NCBI GenBank assembly: GCA_035370245.1
Contig: DAOOVO010000007.1
Location: 8,556-72,555 of the forward strand
DNA from: Pseudobacteroides sp035370245
GTDB taxonomy: Bacteria; Bacillota; Clostridia; Acetivibrionales; DSM-2933
Reading direction: 5' to 3'
DNA length: 64,000 nucleotides
Shown here: piece after piece, positions 9,320 to 18,562 of the stretch
Layout of the letters: every line of letters begins with the position of its first letter
Position numbering within the stretch: the stretch's first letter is position 1
Notes under the pieces: generated by a model
What the model saw: only the letters and a program-made list of their open reading frames with translations
Databases searched by the model: none
What the model was told of the DNA's origin: nothing
Made by a program: the position numbers and the translations under genes

Positions 9320-10393
9320 ATGTGGATAAAAGATAATTTCTTTAAGTACTCCATTGGAATAATTATACTTCTTGTTATAATTTTTCTAATCGGGCAGATA
9401 GACTTTTTTATAGCACCTTTCAAAAAATTTATTGCTATTGTGTTTTTTCCTTTATTGTTTGCCCTTATGCTATACTATATTTTCAGACCTTTGGTAAAAT
9501 TTCTCTGCAAAAAAAAGATACCCAAAACACCATCAATACTTATTGTGTTTTTTGTATTTCTGCTTGTTTTTACATTGGTTGGCATTTATGCAGGAACTCT
9601 CATAGTAAAAGAAGCACAGCAGCTTTTGGATGATATGCCTCTTATTTTGGAGAAAGCTAGAGTAAAAGCTGATGAGCTCATAAAAGATAAAAATATTGCC
9701 GCATTATTTTCGGGTAAATTGAATGAACAGCTTACTTCTTATGCAAAAAGTGTATTTCCTGTTGTTAGGGACGGTATATTCAGTGCAGCCTCGGCTATCG
9801 CGAGTGCGGCTTCAGTACTTGTGGCAGTACCGTTTATTCTATTTTACCTTCTAAGAGATGATAGGAAGTTTTATGCAAAGGCAATTGTTTCTGTGCCATC
9901 AAAGTATAGAAGAAATATTGTAAGCATAGTAAAAGAAACGGATAAAACGCTGTCAAACTATATAACGGGGCAGGCACTTATAGCATTGATTCTTGGCATT
10001 TTATCCTATATAGGGTATCTTATAGTAGGGCTTAAATATTCTTTCATTCTTGCTTTTCTTGTAATGATTACATCATTTATACCTATGCTTGGAGCAATTA
10101 TAGGTGTTGTTCCTGCGTTTTTCGTCGGACTGTCGGTCAGCCCTTTCATGGCATTGAAGGTTCTGATAGTTGCCGTGTTGGTACAACAGTTGGAAGGAAA
10201 CTTTATATCTCCCAATCTTATGGGCAAAAGGCTTGCCATACATCCATTGACTATAATAATATTATTTTTAGGTGCAGCATCGCTTTATGGATTTATAGGC
10301 ATGTTGATTGCGGTTCCCGCATATGCAGCATTTAAGGTTATTGCAGCAGGAGGAGTACAATTGTTTAGAATATGGAGAAGTGGAAATATTTGA
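9320..10393 (+). CDS. AI-2E family transporter
   Basis: A polytopic membrane protein of 357 residues in the AI-2E transporter (PerM/YtvI-like) family. It has paired N-terminal spans (about residues 7-60), a further span near 67-95, a soluble helical segment (about 100-145) and at least four C-terminal spans. The family's conserved C-terminal segments are visible (VAVPFILFYLLRDD, PMLGAIIGVVPA, EGNFISPNLMGKRLAIHPLTIII). The start is the ATG at 320 bases past 9000, after GAGGGGAGAG. Members export small molecules or couple ion movement; the substrate cannot be read from sequence. The next gene follows after 46 bases, so they may be cotranscribed. Confidence 0.9.
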   Translation: MWIKDNFFKYSIGIIILLVIIFLIGQIDFFIAPFKKFIAIVFFPLLFALMLYYIFRPLVKFLCKKKIPKTPSILIVFFVFLLVFTLVGIYAGTLIVKEAQQLLDDMPLILEKARVKADELIKDKNIAALFSGKLNEQLTSYAKSVFPVVRDGIFSAASAIASAASVLVAVPFILFYLLRDDRKFYAKAIVSVPSKYRRNIVSIVKETDKTLSNYITGQALIALILGILSYIGYLIVGLKYSFILAFLVMITSFIPMLGAIIGVVPAFFVGLSVSPFMALKVLIVAVLVQQLEGNFISPNLMGKRLAIHPLTIIILFLGAASLYGFIGMLIAVPAYAAFKVIAAGGVQLFRIWRSGNI

Positions 10394-10415
10394 TATATTT
10401 GATACATTTGATATA
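10389..10415. repeat. Three tandem 9-bp repeats over a stop codon
   Basis: TTTGATATA, TTTGATACA and TTTGATATA follow one another; the first copy contains the stop codon of the permease gene. Loss or gain of a unit would change the spacer before the next gene without altering the protein. Confidence 0.8.
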
Positions 10416-10439
10416 TTATTGGGTCAGAGGGGGACGTAT

Positions 10440-11630
10440 ATGGGTCAAAAGATAATTTTTGCATCTGAGGGCAAGATAGGCAGGATTGACGGTTCAAAAA
10501 TTACATATTATACAAGTGAATATCTTGAGAAATACAATAAAAACAGATATGAAATAATAAAAAAGAATTCATGGAAAACAGAGGGACAGGGAGCAAGGTT
10601 CATGGGCGTTCATAGTATGGTGCAGGATATTGAGATACCTCGTGAAGAAGCCAACATTACGGGAATTGCATTTTTAGAGGATACAGATGAAATCATATAT
10701 ACAATAACGGTCAATAACATGTCGGGTATATTCTCTAAAAATTTATCCCATGATTCCAATAATGAGGGGCATATAATTCATAAAAGCAATACTGAGTTTT
10801 CGGGAATAGACTATAATGGAAGCAGTGGTCAGGCAGTTGTTACTGTTAGTGAAGAAAGCTTTGAGAAGCATATTGCATTGATAGACTTGAAAAAAGGAAG
10901 CTATAGAATTGTTACCGAAGGGGAGTCGAGAGACCAAAATCCCTTCTGGTCAAGAAGAAATAAAGATATCATATATTACGATTCATGCGGTATAGGTTTG
11001 AATAGGTCTAATAATGAAGTTGCATTCAGTAATCGATTTATTTGCAAGCTGGATATAAGTGCGGGCACTGTTGAAGAATGCATGGTTGATGAAAAATTTA
11101 ATTTTGAAAAGCCCAAAGAAGACATGGAAGGTAATTTGTATTTTATAAAAAGGCCATTTGGTGATGAACACAAAATGAGTCCCGGGCAAACGCTAAAGGA
11201 CATATTTCTTTTTCCATTCAGAATGCTAAAGGCAATATTTTCCTGGATGAATTTCTTTTCAATGAGATATTCCGGCGAGAGTCTCAGATCAAAAGGGAAT
11301 AACCCTGCTAAGATTAGAGAAAAATCCCAGCAAGAAATCTTTATAGAGGGTAATCTTATCAATGTAGAAAATGCTTTAAAGGAGAATATGGACTCAGGAG
11401 AAAAATATCCCGGATTTGCACCCAGAAGTTGGGAATTGGTTAAAATGGGGGATGATGGGAAATTAGTGACTATAAAAAAAGGTGTATTGGATTTTGACAT
11501 TGATGAAGATGGAAATATAGTTTACACAAACGGCAATTATGTTATAAGGATTTCGAAAAACGGTAAGGAAGAAAAAATTGAAAAGGTTCCGATGGTTACG
11601 AAAGTAAAAATTGCTTCAAATGAAATTTAA
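10440..11630 (+). CDS. Uncharacterised propeller-like protein
   Basis: I do not recognise a family for this 396-residue protein. It begins MGQKIIFASEGKIGRIDG and shows short beta-strand repeats of the TolB/PD40 propeller type (YRIVTEGESRDQNPFWSRRNKDIIYYD near residue 160; a later DFDIDEDGNIVYTNGNYVIRISKNG near 360). A hydrophobic, aromatic stretch (FLFPFRMLKAIFSWMNFFSM) near residues 255-275 interrupts the fold and could contact the membrane. The start at 10440 follows GAGGGGGA; the longer frame into the upstream gene has no ribosome site. Its position behind the AI-2E gene suggests a linked role. No signal peptide is present. Confidence 0.6.
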   Translation: MGQKIIFASEGKIGRIDGSKITYYTSEYLEKYNKNRYEIIKKNSWKTEGQGARFMGVHSMVQDIEIPREEANITGIAFLEDTDEIIYTITVNNMSGIFSKNLSHDSNNEGHIIHKSNTEFSGIDYNGSSGQAVVTVSEESFEKHIALIDLKKGSYRIVTEGESRDQNPFWSRRNKDIIYYDSCGIGLNRSNNEVAFSNRFICKLDISAGTVEECMVDEKFNFEKPKEDMEGNLYFIKRPFGDEHKMSPGQTLKDIFLFPFRMLKAIFSWMNFFSMRYSGESLRSKGNNPAKIREKSQQEIFIEGNLINVENALKENMDSGEKYPGFAPRSWELVKMGDDGKLVTIKKGVLDFDIDEDGNIVYTNGNYVIRISKNGKEEKIEKVPMVTKVKIASNEI

Positions 11631-11663
11631 ATAAGAGGTAAGAAATAAGCGGTATGAGGTAAG

Positions 11664-11705
11664 AAGAGCCTGCTGTCATTATTGAATCTTGACAGCAGGC
11701 TCTTT
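11664..11705. terminator. Bidirectional intrinsic terminator
   Basis: A perfect 15-bp stem (AAGAGCCTGCTGTCA and its complement) with an 11-base loop, ending in TTT. It separates the convergent propeller-like and cellulase genes and serves both. Confidence 0.92.
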
Positions 11706-11749
11706 GTTCCATTTGCTGTTTAATTGTATTTTAGTGTCTTAACGGTTCA

Positions 11750-13708
11750 TTAGTTTCCGTAGCTTGCAGTAGTTGCATTAAAATGTTTGGCTATATTTAT
11801 GATATCTGACATATTAATTGACCCGTCAAGGTTAGTGTCAAATACAGAGTCATACTTGTCATCGCCTGAAATGCTTCCGAATACCTTTGCAACCTCAATG
11901 ATATCCGACATGTTTATGACACCGTCCTGAGGTGTTTTAATGTCTCCCGGCCAAATAAGTACAGGAGATGCTTGTGTACCGATAGTGTCGTTCTTTTTGA
12001 CGCCTGTAATTTCTCTTGCAAGATATCCGGGTTTGCTTATTTTAAGGGTATAACTGCTTGCATCAGGCAATGAGCTGATTTCAAAATAGCCTGAAGCATT
12101 GGTTGCTGCAGAAACACTAGAACCAACTATCTCAACCTTGAAGCCCTTCTTTATTTCTGTACTTGATGAAGTGATATCAGGTGAAATATACCCTGAAATC
12201 TTATCTGTTGAAGTTGAAGGTATTGCAGTAGGTGTAGCAGTAGGAGTTGCACCCTTCGTTGTAGTTGGAGTTGGAGTGTTTCTTGGTGACGTAGGATTTC
12301 CTAAATACTGTCCCAATGAAATACCGTTTTTACCAAGAGGTATCTGGTGATCAAGGCCGACAAACTTGCCGCCTGATTGCCATAAAGCAGGTTTAAGTAA
12401 CCCGTATTTCTTTTCATCCCATGTAGACCAATCATTACCGATAAGTCCGCCAGTATCACCTGAGTTTGGATTTATGCACCAAAATGTATGGTTGATACGC
12501 TTTTCAATCATATAATCCCTTAAGAGCTCCATCCATTTTTGGTTCTTTCCTCCGTCCATATGTCCTCCCCATTCACCAATGAGAAGAGGAGCGATTTTCT
12601 GGTCATCGATATATGCCCAGGTATCATACCAATAGTCATCCAATAACGTTTGTGTTGTAAAATCCTTATCAAACCATGGCTGATTGTAAACTGAAGGACC
12701 ATAGTCATGCGGTGAATAGATAATTTGCTTATTGAGTTGAGGTGAACCGAAATCAATAGGATAATCCTTAACACCTCTTAAGTTTCCACCCCACCATGCG
12801 TTATGATATACAGCATTATCACCGGTTGCATTCCAAACATCCGGGTCATCCCATGTAATACCTTTTTCAGTTCTTGGATATACTTGAATTCCTTCTATAA
12901 CGATAAGCATGTTTGGATTGGCTTTAAGTATAGCTTTACCGCACTGTTCAGCTGCATATTTCCAGTTGTTTTCATCAGTAGAATTGTCCCATTTTGCAGT
13001 TGTGGAAGGACAAGGACCGGAATAGCCGCGTGTACCGTGGGGCTCATTTTTTAAATCTATTGCTAGAATGGTATCATCATTTTTGTATTTTTCTGTCAAC
13101 CAAACTAATGTGTCAATCCACATCTTTGTTGTTACAACACCAGCTGTTTTGGTTTCCATACCATACCATAACTCATACATGTGACCTGAGTTATCGGCAT
13201 GAGGACTATGTACATCAATCATTACTTTAATTCCCATTTCTTTACAATATCCCATTATTATGTCGAAGATTTCCATACTGTTTTTTGGACCTTTTGTTTC
13301 AGGATCATAAAAATCAGGATTCATAACCATATATGGCGGGTCATTAGCAGCCGTTACACTTGAAACCTTGTTTGGCTTTCCAATCATCCAGCTATATAAA
13401 AGCTCAGTAGAAATAGGTATTCTTAAAAGGTTTATACCTCTATCCGCTACACTTTGCAAAATATTTTTTACATCATACCATGCACCGTGGAAAACGTTTT
13501 CACTGCAGTTGAAGCCAAACCAGTTTGCACCTGTCAGCCATACTTCATTTCCATCTTTGTCAACAACCTTGTCTCCTTCGCAGTGGAGCCAGTCATCGTT
13601 GGTGTCATCAACTGCATAAGAAACAGATCCCATGTTAACTGAAAGACAATACATGGAAAGCAGTGCAAGTATGGCAACTAACGAGACTATTCTTTTTGCT
13701 TTTCTCAT
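11750..13708 (-). CDS. Secreted GH5 cellulase with X-module and type II-like dockerin
   Basis: A 652-residue secreted glycoside hydrolase family 5 enzyme. Residues 1-32 are a signal peptide; about 36-460 are the GH5 barrel with acid/base E222 in LKNEPHG and nucleophile E379 in LLIGEWGGH, plus the conserved HSPH and YHNAWWGG loops. A Thr/Pro linker spans about 472-502. Residues 503-586 form a small beta module (KISGYISPD, then VEIVGSSVSAATNASGYFEI, then SPVLIWPGD), and 587-645 a dockerin with two calcium loops (the second is D624, N626, D628, D635, with INMSDIINIAKHFN). The module plus dockerin resembles the X-dockerin II tail of the scaffoldin CipA rather than ordinary enzyme dockerins, which would dock the enzyme directly on a type II cohesin at the cell surface. 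The first calcium loop is atypical (DIKTPQDGVINMSD). A GGGGGTAG-type ribosome site precedes the ATG. Confidence 0.92.
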   Translation of the reverse strand: MRKAKRIVSLVAILALLSMYCLSVNMGSVSYAVDDTNDDWLHCEGDKVVDKDGNEVWLTGANWFGFNCSENVFHGAWYDVKNILQSVADRGINLLRIPISTELLYSWMIGKPNKVSSVTAANDPPYMVMNPDFYDPETKGPKNSMEIFDIIMGYCKEMGIKVMIDVHSPHADNSGHMYELWYGMETKTAGVVTTKMWIDTLVWLTEKYKNDDTILAIDLKNEPHGTRGYSGPCPSTTAKWDNSTDENNWKYAAEQCGKAILKANPNMLIVIEGIQVYPRTEKGITWDDPDVWNATGDNAVYHNAWWGGNLRGVKDYPIDFGSPQLNKQIIYSPHDYGPSVYNQPWFDKDFTTQTLLDDYWYDTWAYIDDQKIAPLLIGEWGGHMDGGKNQKWMELLRDYMIEKRINHTFWCINPNSGDTGGLIGNDWSTWDEKKYGLLKPALWQSGGKFVGLDHQIPLGKNGISLGQYLGNPTSPRNTPTPTTTKGATPTATPTAIPSTSTDKISGYISPDITSSSTEIKKGFKVEIVGSSVSAATNASGYFEISSLPDASSYTLKISKPGYLAREITGVKKNDTIGTQASPVLIWPGDIKTPQDGVINMSDIIEVAKVFGSISGDDKYDSVFDTNLDGSINMSDIINIAKHFNATTASYGN

Positions 13709-13977
13709 AAATACTTCTACCCCCTTAAAAAATTTAAACCAATTTGTACACTAACTTTAATTTCCTAATAAATATTCTATCTATTCCTCCTTTTCAAAAC
13801 TCTTAAACTTATATTTACTGCTATACTTATATTTTATTGAATATTCTAGATTAAATCAACCTAATTATATACTTTTATATGCCTTGTGAAAAATAAAATT
13901 TCAATGCTTTTGTTTTTATATACTTGCTCACTAATGTTATAATAGTATCGTTATAAATTGATTGTTGGAGGAGCTTG

Positions 13978-16122
13978 ATGGATTTTACCGATGTATTGAG
14001 GGAAAAATATAATATAAATTTAAATGAGCAGCAAGCTGAGGCCGTCAGCAATATCCATGGACCTGCACTTCTTCTTTCGGTTCCGGGAGGAGGTAAAACC
14101 ACTGTAATCGTATCACGTGTGGCAAATATGGTTTTGAATCATAATATCGATCCTGGGAAAATATTGACTCTAACATTCAGCAGGGCATCGGCTTCAGATA
14201 TGAAGAATCGCTTTAACAGGATATTCGGTGATGACATTTTGCATGATGTTCAATTTTCCACCATCCACAGTTTTTGCTATTCTGTGATTGACACTTATGT
14301 AAGAAAAATGGGAAAAACCTTTCCAAAGGTTATAGAGGGTACGGAAAACCAGGCATCCAAAGCACATTTGTTAAAACAAATTTACCTTGAAATAAACAAT
14401 GAATATATTAATGAGGATACATTGGAAGAGCTTACAAGCAGTATCAGTTATGTAAAGAACATGTTAATGGATATAAATGAAATTGAAGAGATTGAGACTT
14501 CTATCGACAATTTTACAGAGATATATAAGGCATATGAAAAATATAAAAGAGAAGAAAGGCTTATCGATTATGATGATATGCTTACAGGTACTTACCAGCT
14601 TTTTAGGCAAAATAGAGAAATGCTGAGTTTCTTTAGGGATAAATATCATTATATAAATGTGGATGAATCACAGGATACATCTTTTGCACAGCATGAACTG
14701 ATTAAGCTTTTAGCTGCCCCAAAGAACAATATATTCATGGTGGGGGATGAAGATCAGAGTATATATGGCTTTCGAGCAGCATTTCCACAGGCACTTCTCG
14801 ATTTTGAAAAGACATATCCCGGTGCAAAGATAATGCTGATGGAAAGAAATTACCGTTCTACCGGATGTATTGTTAAACCGGCCAATATGTTTATTAAACA
14901 GAACAAAGACAGATACGACAAGAATATGTTTACCCATAAGGAAAAGGGCAATCCCATTGAGTTTGTGAACTTAAAAGACAGAAATGACCAATATATCCAT
15001 ATACTGAATTCTGTTATGAAGGCTGAAAGATTATCCCATTGTGCCGTTCTCTATAGAAACAATATTTCTGCAATACCTCTTGTGGAGTTTTTTGATAGAA
15101 ATGATGTTCCTTTTTATTTGAAGGAAACAAACATTCATTTTTTCAAGCATTGGATGGTCACCGATATTCTTTCGTTTATAAGGCTTGGTTTGAATCCCGT
15201 TGATACAGATTCGTTTTCGAATATTTATTACAAAATGAATGTATTTTTATCAAAAGAGATGCATCAGTATGTATTAAGCAATATAAGCAAATATAGTGAT
15301 GTTTTTGATGCGGTGATGTCTTATCCGGGGATGACTCAGGGAACAAAAAGGGAATTGGTTGATATTTGTAAAAATTTTAAGAAGATACCCACATTGAAAC
15401 CTCTTGATGCAATAGAGTTCATTGAAAAAGATCTTAATTACAAGACATTTGTAAGGAGAATGTGCAAGGAAAAAGGATATTCCCAGGAAAGCTTGAACCA
15501 GATAATGGACGCTTTGAAGACTATCGCTGAAAAATGTGAGACATATGATGACTTTTTCTTAAGGCTGGAACACTTGCAGAAGGTTATTGGTGAATGCAGC
15601 AAAAAGGGGTACAATAATTCGGTTATTTTCTCCACAATCCATTCCAGCAAGGGGCTGGAATTTGACAATGTCTTTATTATAGATCTTGTGGAAGGCCAGT
15701 TCCCGACTGCAAAGAGCATATCCCGCTATGATGAAGGGGACAGGCACCTTATGGAAGAAGAAGTAAGATTGTTCTATGTGGGTATGACCAGGGCAAGAAA
15801 GCACCTTGAGATTATAACTTTTGGCACGTCAAATAAAAGAAAGATACCTGCATCAAGATTTGTAAAGCAGCTTCTTAAGGCACAGAGAACATCAATCTTT
15901 CAAAGGGATTTATTTGGGTTCAAAAAAACTAAAGATAAAGGTGTACAGGAGGATATGGAAGGTGCATTGATAGAACATGTTAAGTTTGGTGTGGGACAAG
16001 TTATTAATGTTGATAAGAATAAAGGAATAATAAAGGTAAAATTCTATGATTTTGGCAATAAAAATCTGGCTTTAAATACATGTATTGAAGAAGGGCTTAT
16101 CAAAGTATTGAAAGAAAGGTAG
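13978..16122 (+). CDS. UvrD/Rep-family ATP-dependent DNA helicase
   Basis: A 714-residue superfamily 1 3'-5' helicase. The motifs appear in order: motif I VPGGGKTT (residues 35-42), motif II VDESQDTS, motif III GDEDQSIYGFRAA, motif IV MERNYRST, motif V STIHSSKGLEFDNVFIIDL and motif VI LFYVGMTRARKHL. The C-terminal 60 residues form a small basic domain (HVKFGVGQVINVDKNKGIIKVKF), as in PcrA/UvrD tails that bind RNA polymerase. The ATG at 13978 lies 4 bases after GGAGGAG; a TTG directly before it is too close. It is somewhat shorter than PcrA (about 740), so it may be a second UvrD paralogue. It is monocistronic. Confidence 0.92.
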   Translation: MDFTDVLREKYNINLNEQQAEAVSNIHGPALLLSVPGGGKTTVIVSRVANMVLNHNIDPGKILTLTFSRASASDMKNRFNRIFGDDILHDVQFSTIHSFCYSVIDTYVRKMGKTFPKVIEGTENQASKAHLLKQIYLEINNEYINEDTLEELTSSISYVKNMLMDINEIEEIETSIDNFTEIYKAYEKYKREERLIDYDDMLTGTYQLFRQNREMLSFFRDKYHYINVDESQDTSFAQHELIKLLAAPKNNIFMVGDEDQSIYGFRAAFPQALLDFEKTYPGAKIMLMERNYRSTGCIVKPANMFIKQNKDRYDKNMFTHKEKGNPIEFVNLKDRNDQYIHILNSVMKAERLSHCAVLYRNNISAIPLVEFFDRNDVPFYLKETNIHFFKHWMVTDILSFIRLGLNPVDTDSFSNIYYKMNVFLSKEMHQYVLSNISKYSDVFDAVMSYPGMTQGTKRELVDICKNFKKIPTLKPLDAIEFIEKDLNYKTFVRRMCKEKGYSQESLNQIMDALKTIAEKCETYDDFFLRLEHLQKVIGECSKKGYNNSVIFSTIHSSKGLEFDNVFIIDLVEGQFPTAKSISRYDEGDRHLMEEEVRLFYVGMTRARKHLEIITFGTSNKRKIPASRFVKQLLKAQRTSIFQRDLFGFKKTKDKGVQEDMEGALIEHVKFGVGQVINVDKNKGIIKVKFYDFGNKNLALNTCIEEGLIKVLKER

Positions 16123-16209
16123 TGATTAGAGCTGTACATGGTGAAAATGAATGAACAGGCTATTACACCCGTTCATTCCATACCTTCATTTCATATAAAA
16201 AAATTTTAT

Positions 16210-17145
16210 TTAGTTTCTGCTTATATCTATACCAAAGGCTTTAGCAATACAATTCTCCATATATTTGGCCCTTTCCACGTATAGTGCATATTTGGGGCTT
16301 AGGGCCTTTAAATTGTTTTCAAATTTGTCATAGTATCCCATGGCTTTCATTTTGCTTTTAATCAGCATTTCACTTTCAAAATATTTATCGTTAACAGATG
16401 CTATTTCTGATTTAAAGCTCTCTGTTTCATTTAGCTTATCAATTATATCGCTTATGTATTTTTCAAATTCCTGGTCTGAGAAGGATATCATTTTATGGAT
16501 CATGCTGTTCATGTTTTCTTCAACTTTATCAAAATAATCGTCTGAAAGATTATTGTATAAATTTTCAATATCTTCGGGAAGACTAAAGTCTTCAACATCA
16601 TCTAGATGTTTAACTATTGAAATCCATGCAGCTTCCTTTTCAGGAGTATCTAAAGGTTCGTCCAGAAATGCACCGTATTGGTAGGATATGAGCTTACCGA
16701 AGTTTCCGGGGAAAATTCGATGTAATTGCTTTTGCATATAATCAGAACGACCTTTTGAATCCATCCTTAAAGAATTGTTAAGAGTTGACAATTCGGATGT
16801 AATGGAAGATAAATCATTGAAATTGTTCTCTAATCCCGATAAACATGCTTTTAATATATTTTTTGATGTTTCCATAGATTTAATTTGATTTTCAAGCTTC
16901 ATCATGTGAACTTCCAGAATTGATTTGATTTTTGTGTTATCGGATAAAATATTCTTTATATCTTTCAATGGGACATCAATCTGACGCAGAATTGATATTT
17001 GAATAAGCCTGTCGACTTCTTGTTGAGAATACTCTCTGTAATTGTTCTCTTTGTTGAATGCAGGATTTATTAGCCCCAATCCCTCATAATAGTTTATAGC
17101 TTTCTTGGTTAATCCCGTTAGCTCCATTACTTCACTGATTTTCAT
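16210..17145 (-). CDS. MerR-family transcriptional regulator
   Basis: A 311-residue regulator. The N-terminal 70 residues are a MerR winged helix (MKISEVMELTGLTKKAINYYEGLGLINPA, then YREYSQQEVDRLIQISILRQIDVPLKDIKNIL), followed by the dimerising coiled coil (about 80-120). The remaining 190 residues are an acidic, helical effector region with no family I can name; it has no cysteine cluster, so metal or redox sensing is unlikely. The ATG at 17145 follows AAAGGAGGGG; the longer frame adds seven residues that include the ribosome site. It is driven by a promoter with the 19-bp spacer that MerR proteins act on, implying autoregulation. No target gene is adjacent in its own direction. Confidence 0.9.
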   Translation of the reverse strand: MKISEVMELTGLTKKAINYYEGLGLINPAFNKENNYREYSQQEVDRLIQISILRQIDVPLKDIKNILSDNTKIKSILEVHMMKLENQIKSMETSKNILKACLSGLENNFNDLSSITSELSTLNNSLRMDSKGRSDYMQKQLHRIFPGNFGKLISYQYGAFLDEPLDTPEKEAAWISIVKHLDDVEDFSLPEDIENLYNNLSDDYFDKVEENMNSMIHKMISFSDQEFEKYISDIIDKLNETESFKSEIASVNDKYFESEMLIKSKMKAMGYYDKFENNLKALSPKYALYVERAKYMENCIAKAFGIDISRN

Positions 17146-17224
17146 GTGAATCCCCTCCTTTTTCAAAAGCCATGAGAGATTAGGCTATAAATAGCATAAT
17201 TCTCATGACGCATTTTCAAGATTT

Positions 17225-17255
17225 AGTATAATTCGAGACCTTAGGGGACAGTCAA
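17225..17255 (-). promoter_or_regulatory. MerR-type promoter with 19-bp spacer
   Basis: On the minus strand, TTGACT (17255-17250) and TATACT (17230-17225) are separated by 19 bases. The spacer holds CCCCTAAGG. A spacer two bases too long is the hallmark of promoters that MerR proteins activate by twisting DNA. It lies about 80 bases before the merR start codon. Confidence 0.8.
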
Positions 17256-17293
17256 GGGATTAACAAATTATTTTATATTAATTTGTTTAGAAC

Positions 17294-18562
17294 TTAGTCG
17301 TTAAAGAATGGAATTATAGTTTTAACATCAATTTGATTTTTTTCAAACTCATTTGTGATTTGATCAATAACAGTAGATTCAACGCTGTTGGTCAGAAGAA
17401 CAACATCCATCTTCCCGTTAATCTCATCTTTTTGTATTACTTTTTCTATGTTAACTGAATTTTTCGCGAAGACATTGCATATGAAAGCAAGCTTGCCTAT
17501 AGTGTTGTCAACGGAAACTCTCCAATACAGGTTGTTGGTAAAGTCTCTATAATCAGTAATCTCATCACAGTTGTCATAAAGGTCCATTTCAAAATCAAAG
17601 CTTGTCCTTAGAAGACCGATAAGATCATCATACATTGCTGTTGCGGTAGGCTTTGAGCCTGCTCCCTGACCATAGAAACCCAGCTTGCCTGAGTTTGAGC
17701 CTTCAAAAACTATTATGTTGAAGTTATTAACAACATTGGCTGCTATATGATTTTCATCGATAAGGCAAGGTCCGACTCTGTAAATAAATTGAGTTTGCTT
17801 TTTTTCAAATATCGCCAGGGGTTTTATTCTGTAACCAAGTTCGTGTGCATATTTCATGTCCAAAACATCAATTGATGAAAAAGATTTTGTTGACATCTTA
17901 TTTATATTGACCCAGCTTTTCATTGCAAATAATGCAAGAACTATCACTTTGTACAGGGCATCAAATCCGTTTATATCTTCTGAGGGATCATTTTCGGCAT
18001 AACCCAACTCCTGAGCCTTTTTTAAGGCTTGCTCAAAGGAGTAGCCCTTACGGTCCATATTTGAATAAATATAATTTGAAGTAGCGTTAAGTATTCCAAC
18101 GGCTTTTGTAATCTTTTCACCTTTAAAGCATTCTTTGATTACTTTTGCAATTGGAATGCCTCCTCCTACAGTTGCATCAAACCTTAGCTGTATTTTTTTA
18201 TCCATGCAGAGGTTAACAATATCCTTTCCATAAAGGGCTATAACTTTTTTGCTTGACATTATAACGGGTTTACCTGACTTAATACAGCGGATTACATAAT
18301 CTTTGGTGATTTCTGTTCCAGAGCCTCCCATGCATTCACAAACTATATCGGAATCGTTTAATACTTCATCTGCATTATTTGTTAGGTTTGAAGGAGGTAT
18401 GTCAGCATTCCGTTTTTTATTCAAATCTCGTACATAAACCTTTCCTATTTCCATTTTAACGCCATATTTTTGCTTAGTGTCTTCTTTGTTTGAGTTAATA
18501 ATGTTAGCCAGTTCAGAGCCTACGACACCAAGGCCTAAAAGGCCCACTTTTATCTTTTTCAT
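17294..18562 (-). CDS. hom: Homoserine dehydrogenase
   Basis: A 422-residue homoserine dehydrogenase, which reduces aspartate semialdehyde to homoserine for threonine and methionine synthesis. It has the N-terminal NAD(P) fold (GLLGLGVVGSELA, residues 8-20), the catalytic-domain signature GILNATSNYIYSNM followed by AQELGYAENDPSEDINGFDALYK, and a C-terminal ACT-like domain (about 345-420; RVSVDNTIGKLAFICNVFAKNSVNIEKV) for feedback control by threonine. The length is normal for the ACT-containing form. AGGAGATGTTGTT precedes the ATG. It is monocistronic here, not in the usual hom-thrC-thrB operon. Confidence 0.94.
   Translation of the reverse strand: MKKIKVGLLGLGVVGSELANIINSNKEDTKQKYGVKMEIGKVYVRDLNKKRNADIPPSNLTNNADEVLNDSDIVCECMGGSGTEITKDYVIRCIKSGKPVIMSSKKVIALYGKDIVNLCMDKKIQLRFDATVGGGIPIAKVIKECFKGEKITKAVGILNATSNYIYSNMDRKGYSFEQALKKAQELGYAENDPSEDINGFDALYKVIVLALFAMKSWVNINKMSTKSFSSIDVLDMKYAHELGYRIKPLAIFEKKQTQFIYRVGPCLIDENHIAANVVNNFNIIVFEGSNSGKLGFYGQGAGSKPTATAMYDDLIGLLRTSFDFEMDLYDNCDEITDYRDFTNNLYWRVSVDNTIGKLAFICNVFAKNSVNIEKVIQKDEINGKMDVVLLTNSVESTVIDQITNEFEKNQIDVKTIIPFFND

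Noticed and set aside
16149..16178. Inverted repeat GAATGAAC/GTTCATTC after the helicase gene
   Set aside because: Short stem with no T-run on either side; not convincing as a terminator.
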